A stretch of 64,000 nucleotides of DNA from Haloarchaeobius amylolyticus (GTDB lineage: Archaea > Halobacteriota > Halobacteria > Halobacteriales > Natrialbaceae): assembly GCF_026616195.1 (NCBI RefSeq), contig NZ_JANHDH010000003.1:124001-188000 (forward strand), in the 5' to 3' direction. Below, one piece after another: positions 18,313 through 26,808 of this stretch; the first letter of the stretch is position 1; the number at the start of each line of letters is the position of its first letter. A program made the translations under genes and the position numbers. The notes beneath the pieces are model-generated. The model did no database searches. It was not told the DNA's origin and saw only the letters and a program-made list of their open reading frames with translations.

Positions 18313-18449
18313 TGAAGGGTCGAAACGTGGGGAACGATTCCGAGGACGTGGGGAACGAATCCGGGGAGACGCCGTATGGCATGCGAGCGCCGGTACCGAC
18401 CGCGGTTCCGCGAGGCGTGAGATCGGACGCGACAGGACGGTCGCGATGA
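18312..18449 (+). CDS. Possible 45-residue leader ORF overlapping the Dps-like gene
   Basis: The ATG at 18312 sits where a leaderless mRNA from the TATA box at about 18280 would start. The ORF ends in TGA at 18447-18449, overlapping the dps start as ATGA. Its product is hydrophilic and has an internal duplication (GNDSEDVGNES) from a direct repeat of CGTGGGGAACGA. It may be a regulatory leader that couples translation to dps, or just an untranslated leader that happens to be open. I recognise no family. Confidence 0.4.
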   Translation: MKGRNVGNDSEDVGNESGETPYGMRAPVPTAVPRGVRSDATGRSR

Positions 18450-19243
18450 GCCAGCACCACGGCCGGCTCGTCAGGGAGCCACCGACAGGGACCGTCCGAC
18501 AACGGTGGGGCACCCTCGCACCGAACGAGGTCGGCCTCCACGACGCCGTCGCCGAGGAACTCGTCGACGCGCTCGTCGTCGACCACGCCAACTCGTTCAA
18601 CCTCTTCTCGGTCCTTCGCAAGCACTACTGGACCGCGGCCGGGGCGGAGCGCGGCCCGGTCGCCACGTTCCTGGAGGCGGCGTACAGGCGGGTCCGCGAC
18701 GTGAACGACGACCTGGCGGTCCGGATCGTGCAACTCGGCGGGATTCCGCCGAACACGCCACCGACCATCCAGGCGCGAGCGACGGTTCACCTCGAGGGTG
18801 AGGACCTCTACGACCTCCGAGCCTCGCTCCAGGGAGACGTGGCGGCGTATGCGACGCTCGTCGAGACGATGCGCGAGCACACGACCCTCGCCGAGCGACT
18901 GGGCGACCAGGCCACCGCCGAACTGCTGAGCGACCGCTTGGAACGGCTGGAGGCCGATACGGACCACCTCGAGACGCTCCTCGAGGACGACGCACTCGTT
19001 CCGCCGCGAGCCGAGCAAGGCGGCGACACTGGCACCGCGGAGAACTCGGAAGAGGAGTCTGCGTCGACGCCGGCGACATCGCACCTCCGGCGGCCGGGCC
19101 CCTCACACAAATTCGAGGCGGAAGCCCACGAGTTCAGTCGTGGGAGGAAGCCGACAGTGGTCCATCGGACCACCGCCGGTGGCGAGGCCGCCATTCCCAC
19201 CGGAAGTGTTAGTATCGAACGGTACGACTCTCGAAGTGACTGA
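18446..19243 (+). CDS. Dps/ferritin-like protein with a C-terminus extended into an IS remnant
   Basis: Residues about 20-185 form a Dps-like four-helix bundle, with the conserved block LFSVLRKHYW and later VRIVQLGG. The Dps family stores iron and protects DNA from oxidants. Some ferroxidase positions look changed: the HxxxD-type dyad after KHYW reads FLEAAYRRV, so iron oxidation may be weak. Homology to the second copy ends near DDALV (about nt 19005). The remaining roughly 80 residues are an acidic linker and then a tail read from the neighbouring IS remnant (from about 19105), so the native stop was probably lost. The start is set by ATG 18446 overlapping the preceding small ORF. Confidence 0.8.
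   Translation: MSQHHGRLVREPPTGTVRQRWGTLAPNEVGLHDAVAEELVDALVVDHANSFNLFSVLRKHYWTAAGAERGPVATFLEAAYRRVRDVNDDLAVRIVQLGGIPPNTPPTIQARATVHLEGEDLYDLRASLQGDVAAYATLVETMREHTTLAERLGDQATAELLSDRLERLEADTDHLETLLEDDALVPPRAEQGGDTGTAENSEEESASTPATSHLRRPGPSHKFEAEAHEFSRGRKPTVVHRTTAGGEAAIPTGSVSIERYDSRSD
19125..19144. repeat. Left hairpin of the IS remnant
   Basis: CCCACGA pairs with TCGTGGG around a GTTCAG loop; it is flanked by GAAG on both sides. Confidence 0.6.
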
Positions 19244-19619
19244 TTGGGATGCCGCAATCGAGAAGCCCATCCGACAAAGGCACACGCTCCGGGCCGCACC
19301 AGCGCGAGCGTGAAAACCGCTTCGTGGGGCGGGCATCGGCCCTGTTCGTGAGGCATCCGAAGTCCAGCATGGATACACTGTACCACGGGGCCAACGAGCC
19401 GCAGGCGGTTGCGCCACCTCCGGCCCTTTTTCGGAGACTTGTGGGCCGCATCCGGCCGAGATACGCGCTCCCCGTGGGTTGGGTCGCCCGTCAGGAGGCC
19501 CGAAAGACCGAGACGATGAACGCGAGCGGTAGCTCCATGCTCCTCCGTCCTTCGGCGGCAGAGCCGGAGTCTCACGGTCAATTAAATTGCTCTCATGGAT
19601 GGCCCACCGGCGGAGCAAG

Positions 19620-19639
19620 CCCACGACTTTAGTCGTGGG
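19620..19639. repeat. Right hairpin of the IS remnant
   Basis: A perfect 8-bp stem CCCACGAC/GTCGTGGG with a TTTA loop. In TnpB elements such a hairpin closes the right-end guide RNA scaffold; the sequence after it enters the truncated Dps gene. Confidence 0.6.
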
Positions 19640-19646
19640 CACCTGA

Positions 19647-20171
19647 CACGTTCACCGTCGCTGGGACACCGTCGGCTCGAACGAGCTCGGGCTCGACACC
19701 GACGCCACCGAGCGACTGGTCGCGGCGCTGAACGACGACCTGTCGGGGCTGTACATCCTGTTCAACCAGCTCCGGAAGCACCGCTGGTGCGTCGAGGGAC
19801 GGGAGACGAGGCCCCTGCAGGAACTCCTGGTGGCACAGACGGACCGACTCACCGACCTCACCGACGACATCGGTATCCGGGTGTTCGCGCTGGGAGGTGT
19901 CCCCGTCTCCGGGCCGATGGGAATCCGCCAGCACGCTGCGCTGTACATCGAGGCGGCCCACCAGTACGACGTCCGGTCCTCGCTGGAACGCGACCTCGAG
20001 GCCTACGCCACCGTGATCGAACAGTTCCGCGAGCACATCGACCTGGCGAACGCGAGCGGTGACGAGGCGACGAGCGAACTGCTCTCGGTCCACCTCCTGA
20101 CGCTCGAACGTGACGCCAACGCCATCTACAGGTACCTCGCCGACGACACGCTCTCCGGGCGGCGTCGATAG
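19647..20171 (+). pseudogene. 5'-truncated second Dps-like gene
   Basis: Reading from 19647 gives RRWDTVGSNELGLD and then a complete Dps-like bundle ending at 20171. It aligns throughout with the first copy (LRKHRW against LRKHYW, FALGGVP against VQLGGIP, DLEAYATVIEQFREH against DVAAYATLVETMREH). The start codon and first roughly 20 residues are missing: a stop (TGA, 19644) and the IS hairpin lie immediately upstream. An internal ATG at 19830 could only make a 113-residue fragment. The simplest reading is that the IS insertion, or a deletion ending at it, removed the 5' end. Confidence 0.75.
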
Positions 20172-20490
20172 ACGACGGCCGTGGGTGTCGACGATGCTCA
20201 CCCCGTCCTGTTCGTCGCGACCACGATGGCCGGGTACGAGGGCTGCGTGCAGACGCTGCACGATGTGCATGGGGTGCACTGATTACTGTCAGAGTCATCT
20301 GTCCAGATGCCGTCAGGTCGGCGGCTGAAGGGTCGCCCGGGTCGCCCACACCGGCCATGAAGATGGGGGAACGACCACGCACACCACACCGGTCGTCGAT
20401 ACAGGTTGGGGGATACCGTCTGTGACCCATGGGCCGGGCCGAGGCGAGCCTAGAGCCACACCGGGGATCGGCCCTTTTCGATGAGCATAG
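20172..20490. other. Gene-free stretch after the truncated Dps copy
   Basis: This is 319 bases between convergent genes. Short ORFs on both strands lack family features and ribosome sites. A GTGCATGGGGTGCAC near-palindrome (about 20265-20279) is the only local structure I noticed. Confidence 0.45.
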
Positions 20491-21300
20491 TCAGGACCGT
20501 TCTGTTGCAGGCCACGCCTCAAGCGGCGTCGCCTCGCGCCGGTACACATCGAGGCGCTCGCGTGCCCACTCACGTGCACCGTCGTCCGTCGTCTCCAGCA
20601 GTGCCCGTGGCTCGCCCTCCTCGTCGACGCCGACCTGGACCGTCTCGTCGAGGATGCCCAGGTAGAAGGGGAGGGCCGCATCCGTCAGGTACAGCTCGAA
20701 TCCGTCGCTGTCCAGGAGGTCTCTCGTGAGTGGTGCGAAGTCGTCGTCCTCGAACAGCGTCTCGGCGACGCCCTCGGCGACGATCATCTCGACGGTGGCG
20801 TCCCCGTCGACGACCTTGCGGTGTACCGCCTCGACGGCGTGCAGGCCCGTCAGGGGGAGTGCGACACGGTCGTCCGAGGACTCTCGGAGCCTCGCGACGT
20901 GTTCGTTCACCATCGCCCACGGATTCCCCGGCGCGGCGACCGTGACCGACGCGTCCTGAAGGTGTGTGAGGTCGAGGTCGAACTCCTCTCTGGTCGTCCA
21001 CTGGAGGAACGGTTGCAGCCGGAGCGCGGTCCTGACCGTCTCCTCGAGGTCGAGGAACCGTTCGATGACGGCCTCCCCACCGGGCGTGACGGTGTACTCG
21101 CCGTTCTCCTGCTGGAGCCATCCCTTCTCCAGCAGCGTCTCGACGTTCCTCGTGACGGTGGTGCGAGCGACCGAGAGTTCCGTCCGGAGGTCCTCCCGGG
21201 TGGCCCCGTCGAGGTCATGGACCGTCTCGAGTATCCGCACGCGGTTGGTCGACCTGGCGACGAACGAGATCTCTTCGATAGCCGAACGTTGTTCCCCCAT
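20491..21300 (-). CDS. Winged-helix transcriptional regulator with FilR1-type C-terminal domain
   Basis: The product has 269 residues. Residues about 10-75 form a winged HTH (NRVRILETVHD, ATREDLRTELSVARTTVTRNVETLLEKGWL) and about 125-250 form the alpha/beta domain found in FilR1-like haloarchaeal regulators, likely a ligand sensor. It lies 75 nt downstream of and in the same direction as the ArsP-like permease, so it may be cotranscribed with it and control it. Start ATG 21300. Confidence 0.85.
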   Translation of the reverse strand: MGEQRSAIEEISFVARSTNRVRILETVHDLDGATREDLRTELSVARTTVTRNVETLLEKGWLQQENGEYTVTPGGEAVIERFLDLEETVRTALRLQPFLQWTTREEFDLDLTHLQDASVTVAAPGNPWAMVNEHVARLRESSDDRVALPLTGLHAVEAVHRKVVDGDATVEMIVAEGVAETLFEDDDFAPLTRDLLDSDGFELYLTDAALPFYLGILDETVQVGVDEEGEPRALLETTDDGAREWARERLDVYRREATPLEAWPATERS

Positions 21301-21375
21301 GACAGTTCCCTCACCGCGTCAGGTTCCGCGTCTCCCGTAAAGAGTTCTCTGGCCGTCCGAGGCGAGAACTGCCGG

Positions 21376-22707
21376 TCAGTCCGCGGATTGGGCGTGCTCG
21401 CCGTGACCCTGCTCGTCGCCGACCGACTCCGACCGGTGGAGCCAGTAGAGGAACAGGAAGAAGACCGTCGCGAGCACGTTCAGCACCAGTTTGTAGTTCA
21501 TCTCTATCTTCACCTCGGCGACCTGGACGCTGGAGGGGTCCGGAATCAGGCCCGCCCCGAGGAAGATGAAGTGGAGGACGACCCCTGTGAGCACTGCCGA
21601 GAGGAAGATCATCCCCGAGAGGATGGCCGCGAATTTGGTCCCGTAGTACTCGCGGTAGGCGTCCATGATGGGCGGCACGATGAGGTCGGCGTAGATGTAC
21701 GACAGCACCGAGCCGAACGGGAGGCCGTTGCTGAAGAGGACCGCGCCGAACGGGACGTTCCCGACCGAGCAGACGAACGTCGCGACGCCGATGACCGCCC
21801 CCAGCGCCGCCGTCCAGAGGACGTACACCGGCAGCCCGAACGTCGGTCCCGAGAAGACGGTCGTCCAGACGCTCTCGGGGATGAACCCGGCGATGAGCCC
21901 GGCGAAGATGAAGCCGATGGCGATCTCGTCCCAGAGCATGCCCCACTCGGACCACTGCTTGTCGGCGAGCGCCTTCCAGCCGGCGAGCGAGGTCGCCTGC
22001 TCGCGGATGGTCGTGTTCGCCTCCTCCGGGTCGAAACTGTCCTTGCAGGACTGCGAGCAGAAGTAGTAGGTCTTCCCGTCGTGCTCTATCGAGTGGTCGG
22101 CCTCGTCGGGGTCGATCTCCATCCCACAGACCGGGTCCTCCACGGTCTGGGTCCCCTCGTCGAGGACGTTCTCGCGGGCCTGTTCGACGACCTCGTCGGG
22201 TACGAGGTAGACGAAGCCGAACGCCATGAGGCCGATGAGGATGAACCCGCCGACGAGGTCGGCGAGCAGGAACTGCCAGCCGAGCAGGAGGTAGATGACG
22301 ATACCGATCTCGATGACGAGGTTCGTCGACGCGAACATGAACGCGCCGAGCGTGGCCGCGGCGGAGCCGCCCTTCTTGAAGAGGTTCTTGGCGGTGGCGA
22401 TGGCGCTGTACGAACACGACGAGGAGACGAACCCGAACAGCGACCCGTAGCCGAGTTCTTTGACGCCGTGGCCCTCGAGCAACTCCGAGACCTGCTCGTC
22501 GGAGGTCCACGCCTCCACGCCGCCGGCGATGGCGAATCCGACTACCAGCGCCCACCACGTGATCCACGCCATCGCGGCGGTCGTCGTCAGGAACTGCCGC
22601 GTGCTCTCGACGAAGAACGTCGACAGTGGCTTCGATGTGGTGAAGACCCCGAGTGCGACCGTCGCGAGCGCGATGACGCCGAGGATGGCGTACTCCTTTC
22701 GTTCCAT
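21376..22707 (-). CDS. ArsP-like permease (COG0701, PF03773 type) with internal YHS metal-binding domain
   Basis: The product has 443 residues and about 8-10 membrane helices in two halves. The first half holds SSSCSYSAIATAKNLFKKGG (about residues 95-114) and the second CSVGNVPFGAVLFSNGLPFG, the paired Cys-containing motifs of this permease family. Between them is a soluble YHS domain (EDPVCGMEIDP ... YYFCSQSCKDSF, about 190-230) with three Cys that could bind a soft metal or metalloid. A role in efflux of organoarsenicals, Cu, Zn or similar is likely, but the substrate cannot be read from sequence. The C-terminus is a short His/Glu-containing tail. The FilR1-type regulator follows. Confidence 0.88.
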   Translation of the reverse strand: MERKEYAILGVIALATVALGVFTTSKPLSTFFVESTRQFLTTTAAMAWITWWALVVGFAIAGGVEAWTSDEQVSELLEGHGVKELGYGSLFGFVSSSCSYSAIATAKNLFKKGGSAAATLGAFMFASTNLVIEIGIVIYLLLGWQFLLADLVGGFILIGLMAFGFVYLVPDEVVEQARENVLDEGTQTVEDPVCGMEIDPDEADHSIEHDGKTYYFCSQSCKDSFDPEEANTTIREQATSLAGWKALADKQWSEWGMLWDEIAIGFIFAGLIAGFIPESVWTTVFSGPTFGLPVYVLWTAALGAVIGVATFVCSVGNVPFGAVLFSNGLPFGSVLSYIYADLIVPPIMDAYREYYGTKFAAILSGMIFLSAVLTGVVLHFIFLGAGLIPDPSSVQVAEVKIEMNYKLVLNVLATVFFLFLYWLHRSESVGDEQGHGEHAQSAD

Positions 22708-22971
22708 GGGTGTTCATTGGGGTTCGATACTTTCCGGGCTGTTGCCTGCCGTCACGGGGCTCTCGCGGGCTGCATGTTTCCGTTCGCAATCTACCGGGGA
22801 CCCCAACGTTTGTAATCGAAATCGAATCTGCGGACGCCGGGGACGGGGTGCCACGTCTGCGCGTAGGGAATCGCCCCGACAGGGTTGGAACCGACAGAAC
22901 CACCACCCTTTGCGAGTCAGCCCCCAGACCGATACTTTCATCCACGCGTCAGCGGATGGTACTCCTACCAG

Positions 22972-24009
22972 ATGGCTCTCTTCGGTTTGCTCCCCGACAC
23001 CGCACTCGTCAACGTCCTCGTCATCCTGGCCGCGACCGGGCTGGTCTGGGTCGGGAGCGGGTGGCTGGAGGAGTCCGCGGACCACCTCTCCGGGTACTAC
23101 GGCCTGCCGGCGGTGGTCCAGGGCTCCATCGTGGTCGCCATCGGGTCGAGCTTCCCCGAACTCGCCAGCGTCGTCTTCGCCGCGCTCGACGGCGTGTTCG
23201 ACATGGGCGTCGGGGCCATCGTCGGCTCGGCCATCTTCAACATCCTCGTCATCCCGGCGCTGTCGGGCATCGCGACCGAGGACGACCTGGAGACGAGCCG
23301 CACCATCGTCTACAAGGAGGCACAGTTCTACATGCTCGCGGTGTCGGTGCTCGTCGTCACGTTCGCGCTGGCGGTAATCTACGTCCCGACCCCGGGCGGC
23401 CCCGAACTCTCGGGGAACATCACGCGCCCTCTCGCCGCGATACCCCTGCTGCTGTACTGCCTGTACCTCTTCATCCAGTGGCAGGACGTCAGCGACTACG
23501 AGGCCGAGGAACCGGGCGACGACATCCCCGTCAGGAAGGAGTGGGGTCGCCTCGCCGTCGGGCTGCTCGTCATCCTCGTCGCGGTCGAACAGCTCGTCCA
23601 CGGCGTCGACCACCTCAGCACCGCCTTCGGCATCCCGGAGTTCCTCGCCGGCGTCACCATCCTCGCGGCCGCGACCAGCCTTCCGGACACGCTGGTCAGC
23701 GTCCGGTCTGCGAAATCCGGCAAGGGCGTGACCAGCCTCGGGAACGTCCTCGGGTCGAACACCTTCGACCTGCTCGTCGCCATCCCCATCGGCGTCCTCA
23801 TCGTCGGCAGCGTCCCCATCGACTTCGCGGTCGCCATCCCGATGCTGGGCGTCCTCACGCTCGCGACCATCCTCCTGTTCACCATCATGCGAACCGGCCT
23901 CTCGCTCAGCAAGGTCGAATCCTACGCGTTGCTGGTCGCCTACGTGGTGTTCGTCGCGTGGGTCGTCGCGGAGTCCGCGGGCGTGACAGACCTGATTCGA
24001 GGGGCGTGA
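22972..24009 (+). CDS. Cation/Ca2+ antiporter, CaCA family (Na+/Ca2+ exchanger-like)
   Basis: The product is about 345 residues with two homologous membrane halves. Each half carries the alpha-repeat signature: GSSFPELASV (about residues 57-66) and ATSLPDTLVS (about 237-246), with acidic residues that bind cation. Expected role: exchange of Ca2+ (or similar) for Na+ or H+ across the cell membrane. I chose ATG 22972 because the first helix follows directly; the 29 in-frame codons before it are hydrophilic and not conserved-looking. It is transcribed divergently from the ArsP-like permease. Confidence 0.9.
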   Translation: MALFGLLPDTALVNVLVILAATGLVWVGSGWLEESADHLSGYYGLPAVVQGSIVVAIGSSFPELASVVFAALDGVFDMGVGAIVGSAIFNILVIPALSGIATEDDLETSRTIVYKEAQFYMLAVSVLVVTFALAVIYVPTPGGPELSGNITRPLAAIPLLLYCLYLFIQWQDVSDYEAEEPGDDIPVRKEWGRLAVGLLVILVAVEQLVHGVDHLSTAFGIPEFLAGVTILAAATSLPDTLVSVRSAKSGKGVTSLGNVLGSNTFDLLVAIPIGVLIVGSVPIDFAVAIPMLGVLTLATILLFTIMRTGLSLSKVESYALLVAYVVFVAWVVAESAGVTDLIRGA

Positions 24010-24104
24010 GCGGTTCGGGGTGACCGGTGTGGGTCGAATACTGTCGGGAAGGTGTATTCTCTGTGAGACAGACGTTTCAGGTCATACTGCCGAACCAATT
24101 CGCC

Positions 24105-24151
24105 GTGGGCAATAGTGGGCAAATCTTATACCGCGGTGGGCCATAGTGGGT
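24105..24151 (+). promoter_or_regulatory. Twin operator-like repeats around the toxin-antitoxin promoter
   Basis: GTGGGCAATAGTGGGC (24105-24120) and GTGGGCCATAGTGGGT (24136-24151) are near-identical 16-mers, 31 bp apart, each itself a direct repeat of GTGGGC. The TATA-like AATCTTATA (about 24122-24130) sits between them, and the antitoxin starts at 24158. This fits autorepression by the antitoxin or the toxin-antitoxin complex. Confidence 0.6.
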
Positions 24152-24157
24152 AACAAC

Positions 24158-24394
24158 ATGAAGGTAGATGCCCGCGACCTGCGAACCAACGACACCGACG
24201 ACCGGGGCCGAATCTACCTCGGCACGGAGTACGCCAACAAGCGCGTGACCGTCGCCGTGGTCGAGGTCGAGTCCGATGGACCGGACGAGGACGAGCTGGC
24301 GGCGGCGTACAGAGAGGCGTCTGAGAGCGCGGAAACACTCGCAGAGGAGTGGGACGAGACCTCGGATGAGGCGTGGGACGGGTTAGCCGAATGA
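24158..24394 (+). CDS. Antitoxin of a MazEF/PemK-type pair
   Basis: The product has 78 residues: an N-terminal beta-rich part (MKVDARDLRTNDTDDRGRIY, then EYANKRVTVAVVEVE, about 1-45) that could form an AbrB/MazE-like DNA-binding fold, then a strongly acidic helical tail (about 46-78) of the sort that covers the toxin. The start at 24158 is just after the promoter repeats; GTG 24146 is less likely. The stop overlaps the toxin start as ATGA. Its family is inferred mainly from the partner gene. Confidence 0.75.
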   Translation: MKVDARDLRTNDTDDRGRIYLGTEYANKRVTVAVVEVESDGPDEDELAAAYREASESAETLAEEWDETSDEAWDGLAE

Positions 24395-24747
24395 GCGAGG
24401 AAGCGGACGTTCGACGTGGCGATGTCGTCGTCGTCGTCCGGCTCGACCCTGCCGAGGGGCACGAGATGAAGAAGACGCGACCTGCTGTGGTCGTCCAGAA
24501 CGACGTCGGGAACAAGAACGCAAGCACGACCATCGTCGCGCCAGCGACGGGGACGTATCGAGGCTACCCGTTCGAAGTGCTGGTAGAAGCCGAAGAGTCC
24601 CCGTTCGAGAAGGATTCCTCCGTCCGACTCGACCAGATTCGCGTCGTGTCCATCGAGAAGCGGATACACTCGGTCGCAGGGAGTCTGGATTCGGAGACGA
24701 TGGACGCGATCGACGACGCACTCGAACTGAGTCTCGGTCTCAACTGA
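24391..24747 (+). CDS. MazF/PemK-type endoribonuclease toxin
   Basis: The product has 118 residues. RRGDVVVVVRLDPAEG (about 10-25), KKTRPAVVVQNDVGN (about 29-43) and STTIVAPAT are the family signature, covering the SH3-like barrel and the RNA-binding and cleavage residues. MazF toxins cut mRNA at short sequences and stop growth. The start ATG 24391 overlaps the antitoxin stop (ATGA), so the two are translationally coupled. The ORF could start at 24373, but that would lie inside the antitoxin. Confidence 0.92.
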   Translation: MSEEADVRRGDVVVVVRLDPAEGHEMKKTRPAVVVQNDVGNKNASTTIVAPATGTYRGYPFEVLVEAEESPFEKDSSVRLDQIRVVSIEKRIHSVAGSLDSETMDAIDDALELSLGLN

Positions 24748-24838
24748 TTCTCCTGCATTTCCCGCACTCGGTACTGTTCAGGCGATCCACCTTCACTGGA
24801 TTTCGAGTTCGTCTCCCTCAGGATACCGATTCGAGTAG

Positions 24839-26689
24839 TCAACGAAGGTCGAGTTCGTAATCGTCCAGAGTCCCGTCCCTGGAATCGAAGGCGACGTGGT
24901 CGGTCTGTTCGCCGTCGAAGAACACGTCGGCCTCGATTCTGTCGGAGCGCATCGGCTCGCCGGTAAGAACCGCGGTATCCACGCCCGTGAGGTCCGCCTC
25001 GACGAACAGGACGGTCTCCGCGTTGCGGCCGCCGAACCAGCGCCACGTGTACGAGTCGTTCGCGGACGCGCCGTAGGCTCCCTCGAGCAGCAGCGGTTCG
25101 TTCTCGGGTGCGCCGATGTCGAAGGATGCGACCACCTCATCGCCGGCGAGGAACGTGAGTCCGCCTGCCATGAACGCGAGCGCCCGGGTGTCGGAACTGT
25201 CTGGGTTGACCTCGGCCGGGACGATGGTCTCGTTGAACGCCAGCCGGACGGTCGCCCCCACCGGTTCGAACCCCGTGGAGGGACCGGTCACGAGTTCGTC
25301 TCGGGCCAGTTCCAGATAGTCGGTACCGAAGTCCTTCCCCGGCTCCAGTTGCGTGTCCTCGTACCACTCGTTGAACGAGGTGACGAGGACGGCCTCGCTG
25401 TCAGCGAGGTGTGGCTGGACCTGCTCGCAGACGCGTCGGAACCGGTCGGGTGAGGATGAGAGTATGGGGTTGTCCTCGCGGATGTGGGCCGGGAGGCCGG
25501 TGTCATTGAACCCCGGGATGGCGACCGGGAACAGGTCCACGTCGGCGATGCTCGCCCCGAGGTTCAGCACCTTGTTACCCTGTTCGTAGTTCTCGTGGAA
25601 CACGGCCTCGATGTCCTCGCGGGCGCTGTACGGGTTGTACGAGGTGATACCGTCCGCGACGGCCATGACGGGGTAGGTGCCCGGGGCGGACCCGAACGGG
25701 ACACCGGCGAGGACGTAGATCTCGGTGTCGAGGTTCGCCGTCGCCTCGGCGAACGCAGCCTCGATGTCGCCATGGAGATGGTTCGAGACGTAGAAGTAGA
25801 CCACCGGCTCGCCGTCGATATACAGGTAGTTCTCCGCCTGGAAGTACTTCTCCGCGAGGTACTCGAAGTCGGACCGGAGGCGCTCCCGGGCGCCAGGATC
25901 GTCGAGGTCGTAGTCGTAGTCCTCGAGTCGGCCGACCGTCTCGTAGAGGATTGAGAACTTGAGCTCCCCGAACAGGTCCCGCTCGGTGAGCGTCCCGTCG
26001 AGTGCGGTGTCCGACCCAGAGCCGGGACCCCACCAGCTGACCGAGAGCCACTCGATGCCGTGTTCCAGACACCACGCCAGGTGCTGGTCGACGACCGCGG
26101 GGTCGTCCGAGGCGTACTCACCCAGGACCGGCGTGCTCACCGTCCGGTCGGTCCAGTTCTCGTGTCCCTGGTGCATCTCGTACCAGGAATAGTAGTGGGC
26201 ACCCACGAGCCGGTCGGGCTCGAGGGGGTCGACGGCTGGCGGGACGGTCCCGGTCTCCAGACGCGTTTTCGACGTGTTACCGGCCGAGTCGACGACCGCC
26301 ACCGTGACTCGATACGCTTGCCCGCCCTCGACATCGAGCGTCACGTCGAGGGAATACTCGCTCTCGCCGCCGACCTCGAGCTGTCGCCGATCGTCGCCCG
26401 CCTCGACCGTGACCGTCTGGATTCCCGCCTTCGAACTGATTCGCCCGGTGACAACGACGTGGTGGACGGCTGTCCCCTTCTCGACCGAGGTCTCGAGGTC
26501 GGCAGTGACCGCGGTCGCAGTGCCTCGTGACGTCTCCGTCTCAGTCGCCGTGTCGCTGGACGTCGTCGCGTCTATCGACCGTGTGACGGTGGCCTCGTCG
26601 TCCACGTCACGTCCCTGACACCCGGCGAGCCCGACCATCCCGCCGATGCCGAGTCGACGTAACAACGCCCGACGCTTCATGTCATCCAT
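24839..26689 (-). CDS. Exported GH99/WbsX-like glycoside hydrolase, Tat lipoprotein
   Basis: The product is 616 residues. MKRRALLRRLGIGG and a lipobox LAGC (Cys about 24) show Tat export and lipid anchoring on the outer face. A Ser/Thr/Glu-rich linker and a beta-sandwich domain (about 60-160) come next. The catalytic-like barrel (about 165-480) has GAHYYSWYEMH, WLSVSWWGPGS and SFNEWYEDTQLEP, as in GH99 and WbsX-type enzymes that act on mannan-like or other polysaccharides. A C-terminal carbohydrate-binding-like beta domain (about 510-616) ends in YELDLR. Starts at 26689 or 26680 are both compatible with the signal. Confidence 0.8.
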   Translation of the reverse strand: MDDMKRRALLRRLGIGGMVGLAGCQGRDVDDEATVTRSIDATTSSDTATETETSRGTATAVTADLETSVEKGTAVHHVVVTGRISSKAGIQTVTVEAGDDRRQLEVGGESEYSLDVTLDVEGGQAYRVTVAVVDSAGNTSKTRLETGTVPPAVDPLEPDRLVGAHYYSWYEMHQGHENWTDRTVSTPVLGEYASDDPAVVDQHLAWCLEHGIEWLSVSWWGPGSGSDTALDGTLTERDLFGELKFSILYETVGRLEDYDYDLDDPGARERLRSDFEYLAEKYFQAENYLYIDGEPVVYFYVSNHLHGDIEAAFAEATANLDTEIYVLAGVPFGSAPGTYPVMAVADGITSYNPYSAREDIEAVFHENYEQGNKVLNLGASIADVDLFPVAIPGFNDTGLPAHIREDNPILSSSPDRFRRVCEQVQPHLADSEAVLVTSFNEWYEDTQLEPGKDFGTDYLELARDELVTGPSTGFEPVGATVRLAFNETIVPAEVNPDSSDTRALAFMAGGLTFLAGDEVVASFDIGAPENEPLLLEGAYGASANDSYTWRWFGGRNAETVLFVEADLTGVDTAVLTGEPMRSDRIEADVFFDGEQTDHVAFDSRDGTLDDYELDLR

Positions 26690-26808
26690 TGGCCACTGGT
26701 CGCGCGTCGACTCAGTTATGTGTTTCCGCCGAGATGACCGGGGCTGACAGCCGTGACACACCTTCCCCGAGCAATACCGTTAACCATCGGACCCACAGAC
26801 TCCGGGAC

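Larger units (their letters stand above)
19105..19640 (+). mobile_element. Remnant or non-autonomous IS200/IS605-type element between two Dps genes
   Basis: The segment is bounded by two related hairpins, CCCACGAGTTCAGTCGTGGG (19125-19144) and CCCACGACTTTAGTCGTGGG (19620-19639), the kind of end structure seen in haloarchaeal IS200/IS605 and IS1341 (TnpB) elements. No intact transposase or TnpB is present. Small ORFs inside (for example 19209-19451 and 19103-19642 on minus) look non-coding. The right end abuts the truncated Dps copy directly. The exact ends are uncertain. Confidence 0.5.

Noticed and set aside
19103-19642. Minus-strand ORF of 179 residues across the IS remnant
   Set aside because: It reads through both hairpins and has no transposase or TnpB motif, so it is likely a non-coding artefact of element ends.
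20821-22815. Plus-strand ORF of 664 residues opposite the regulator and permease
   Set aside because: Two real minus-strand genes with conserved motifs occupy the region; the plus frame is His/Asp/Arg low complexity.
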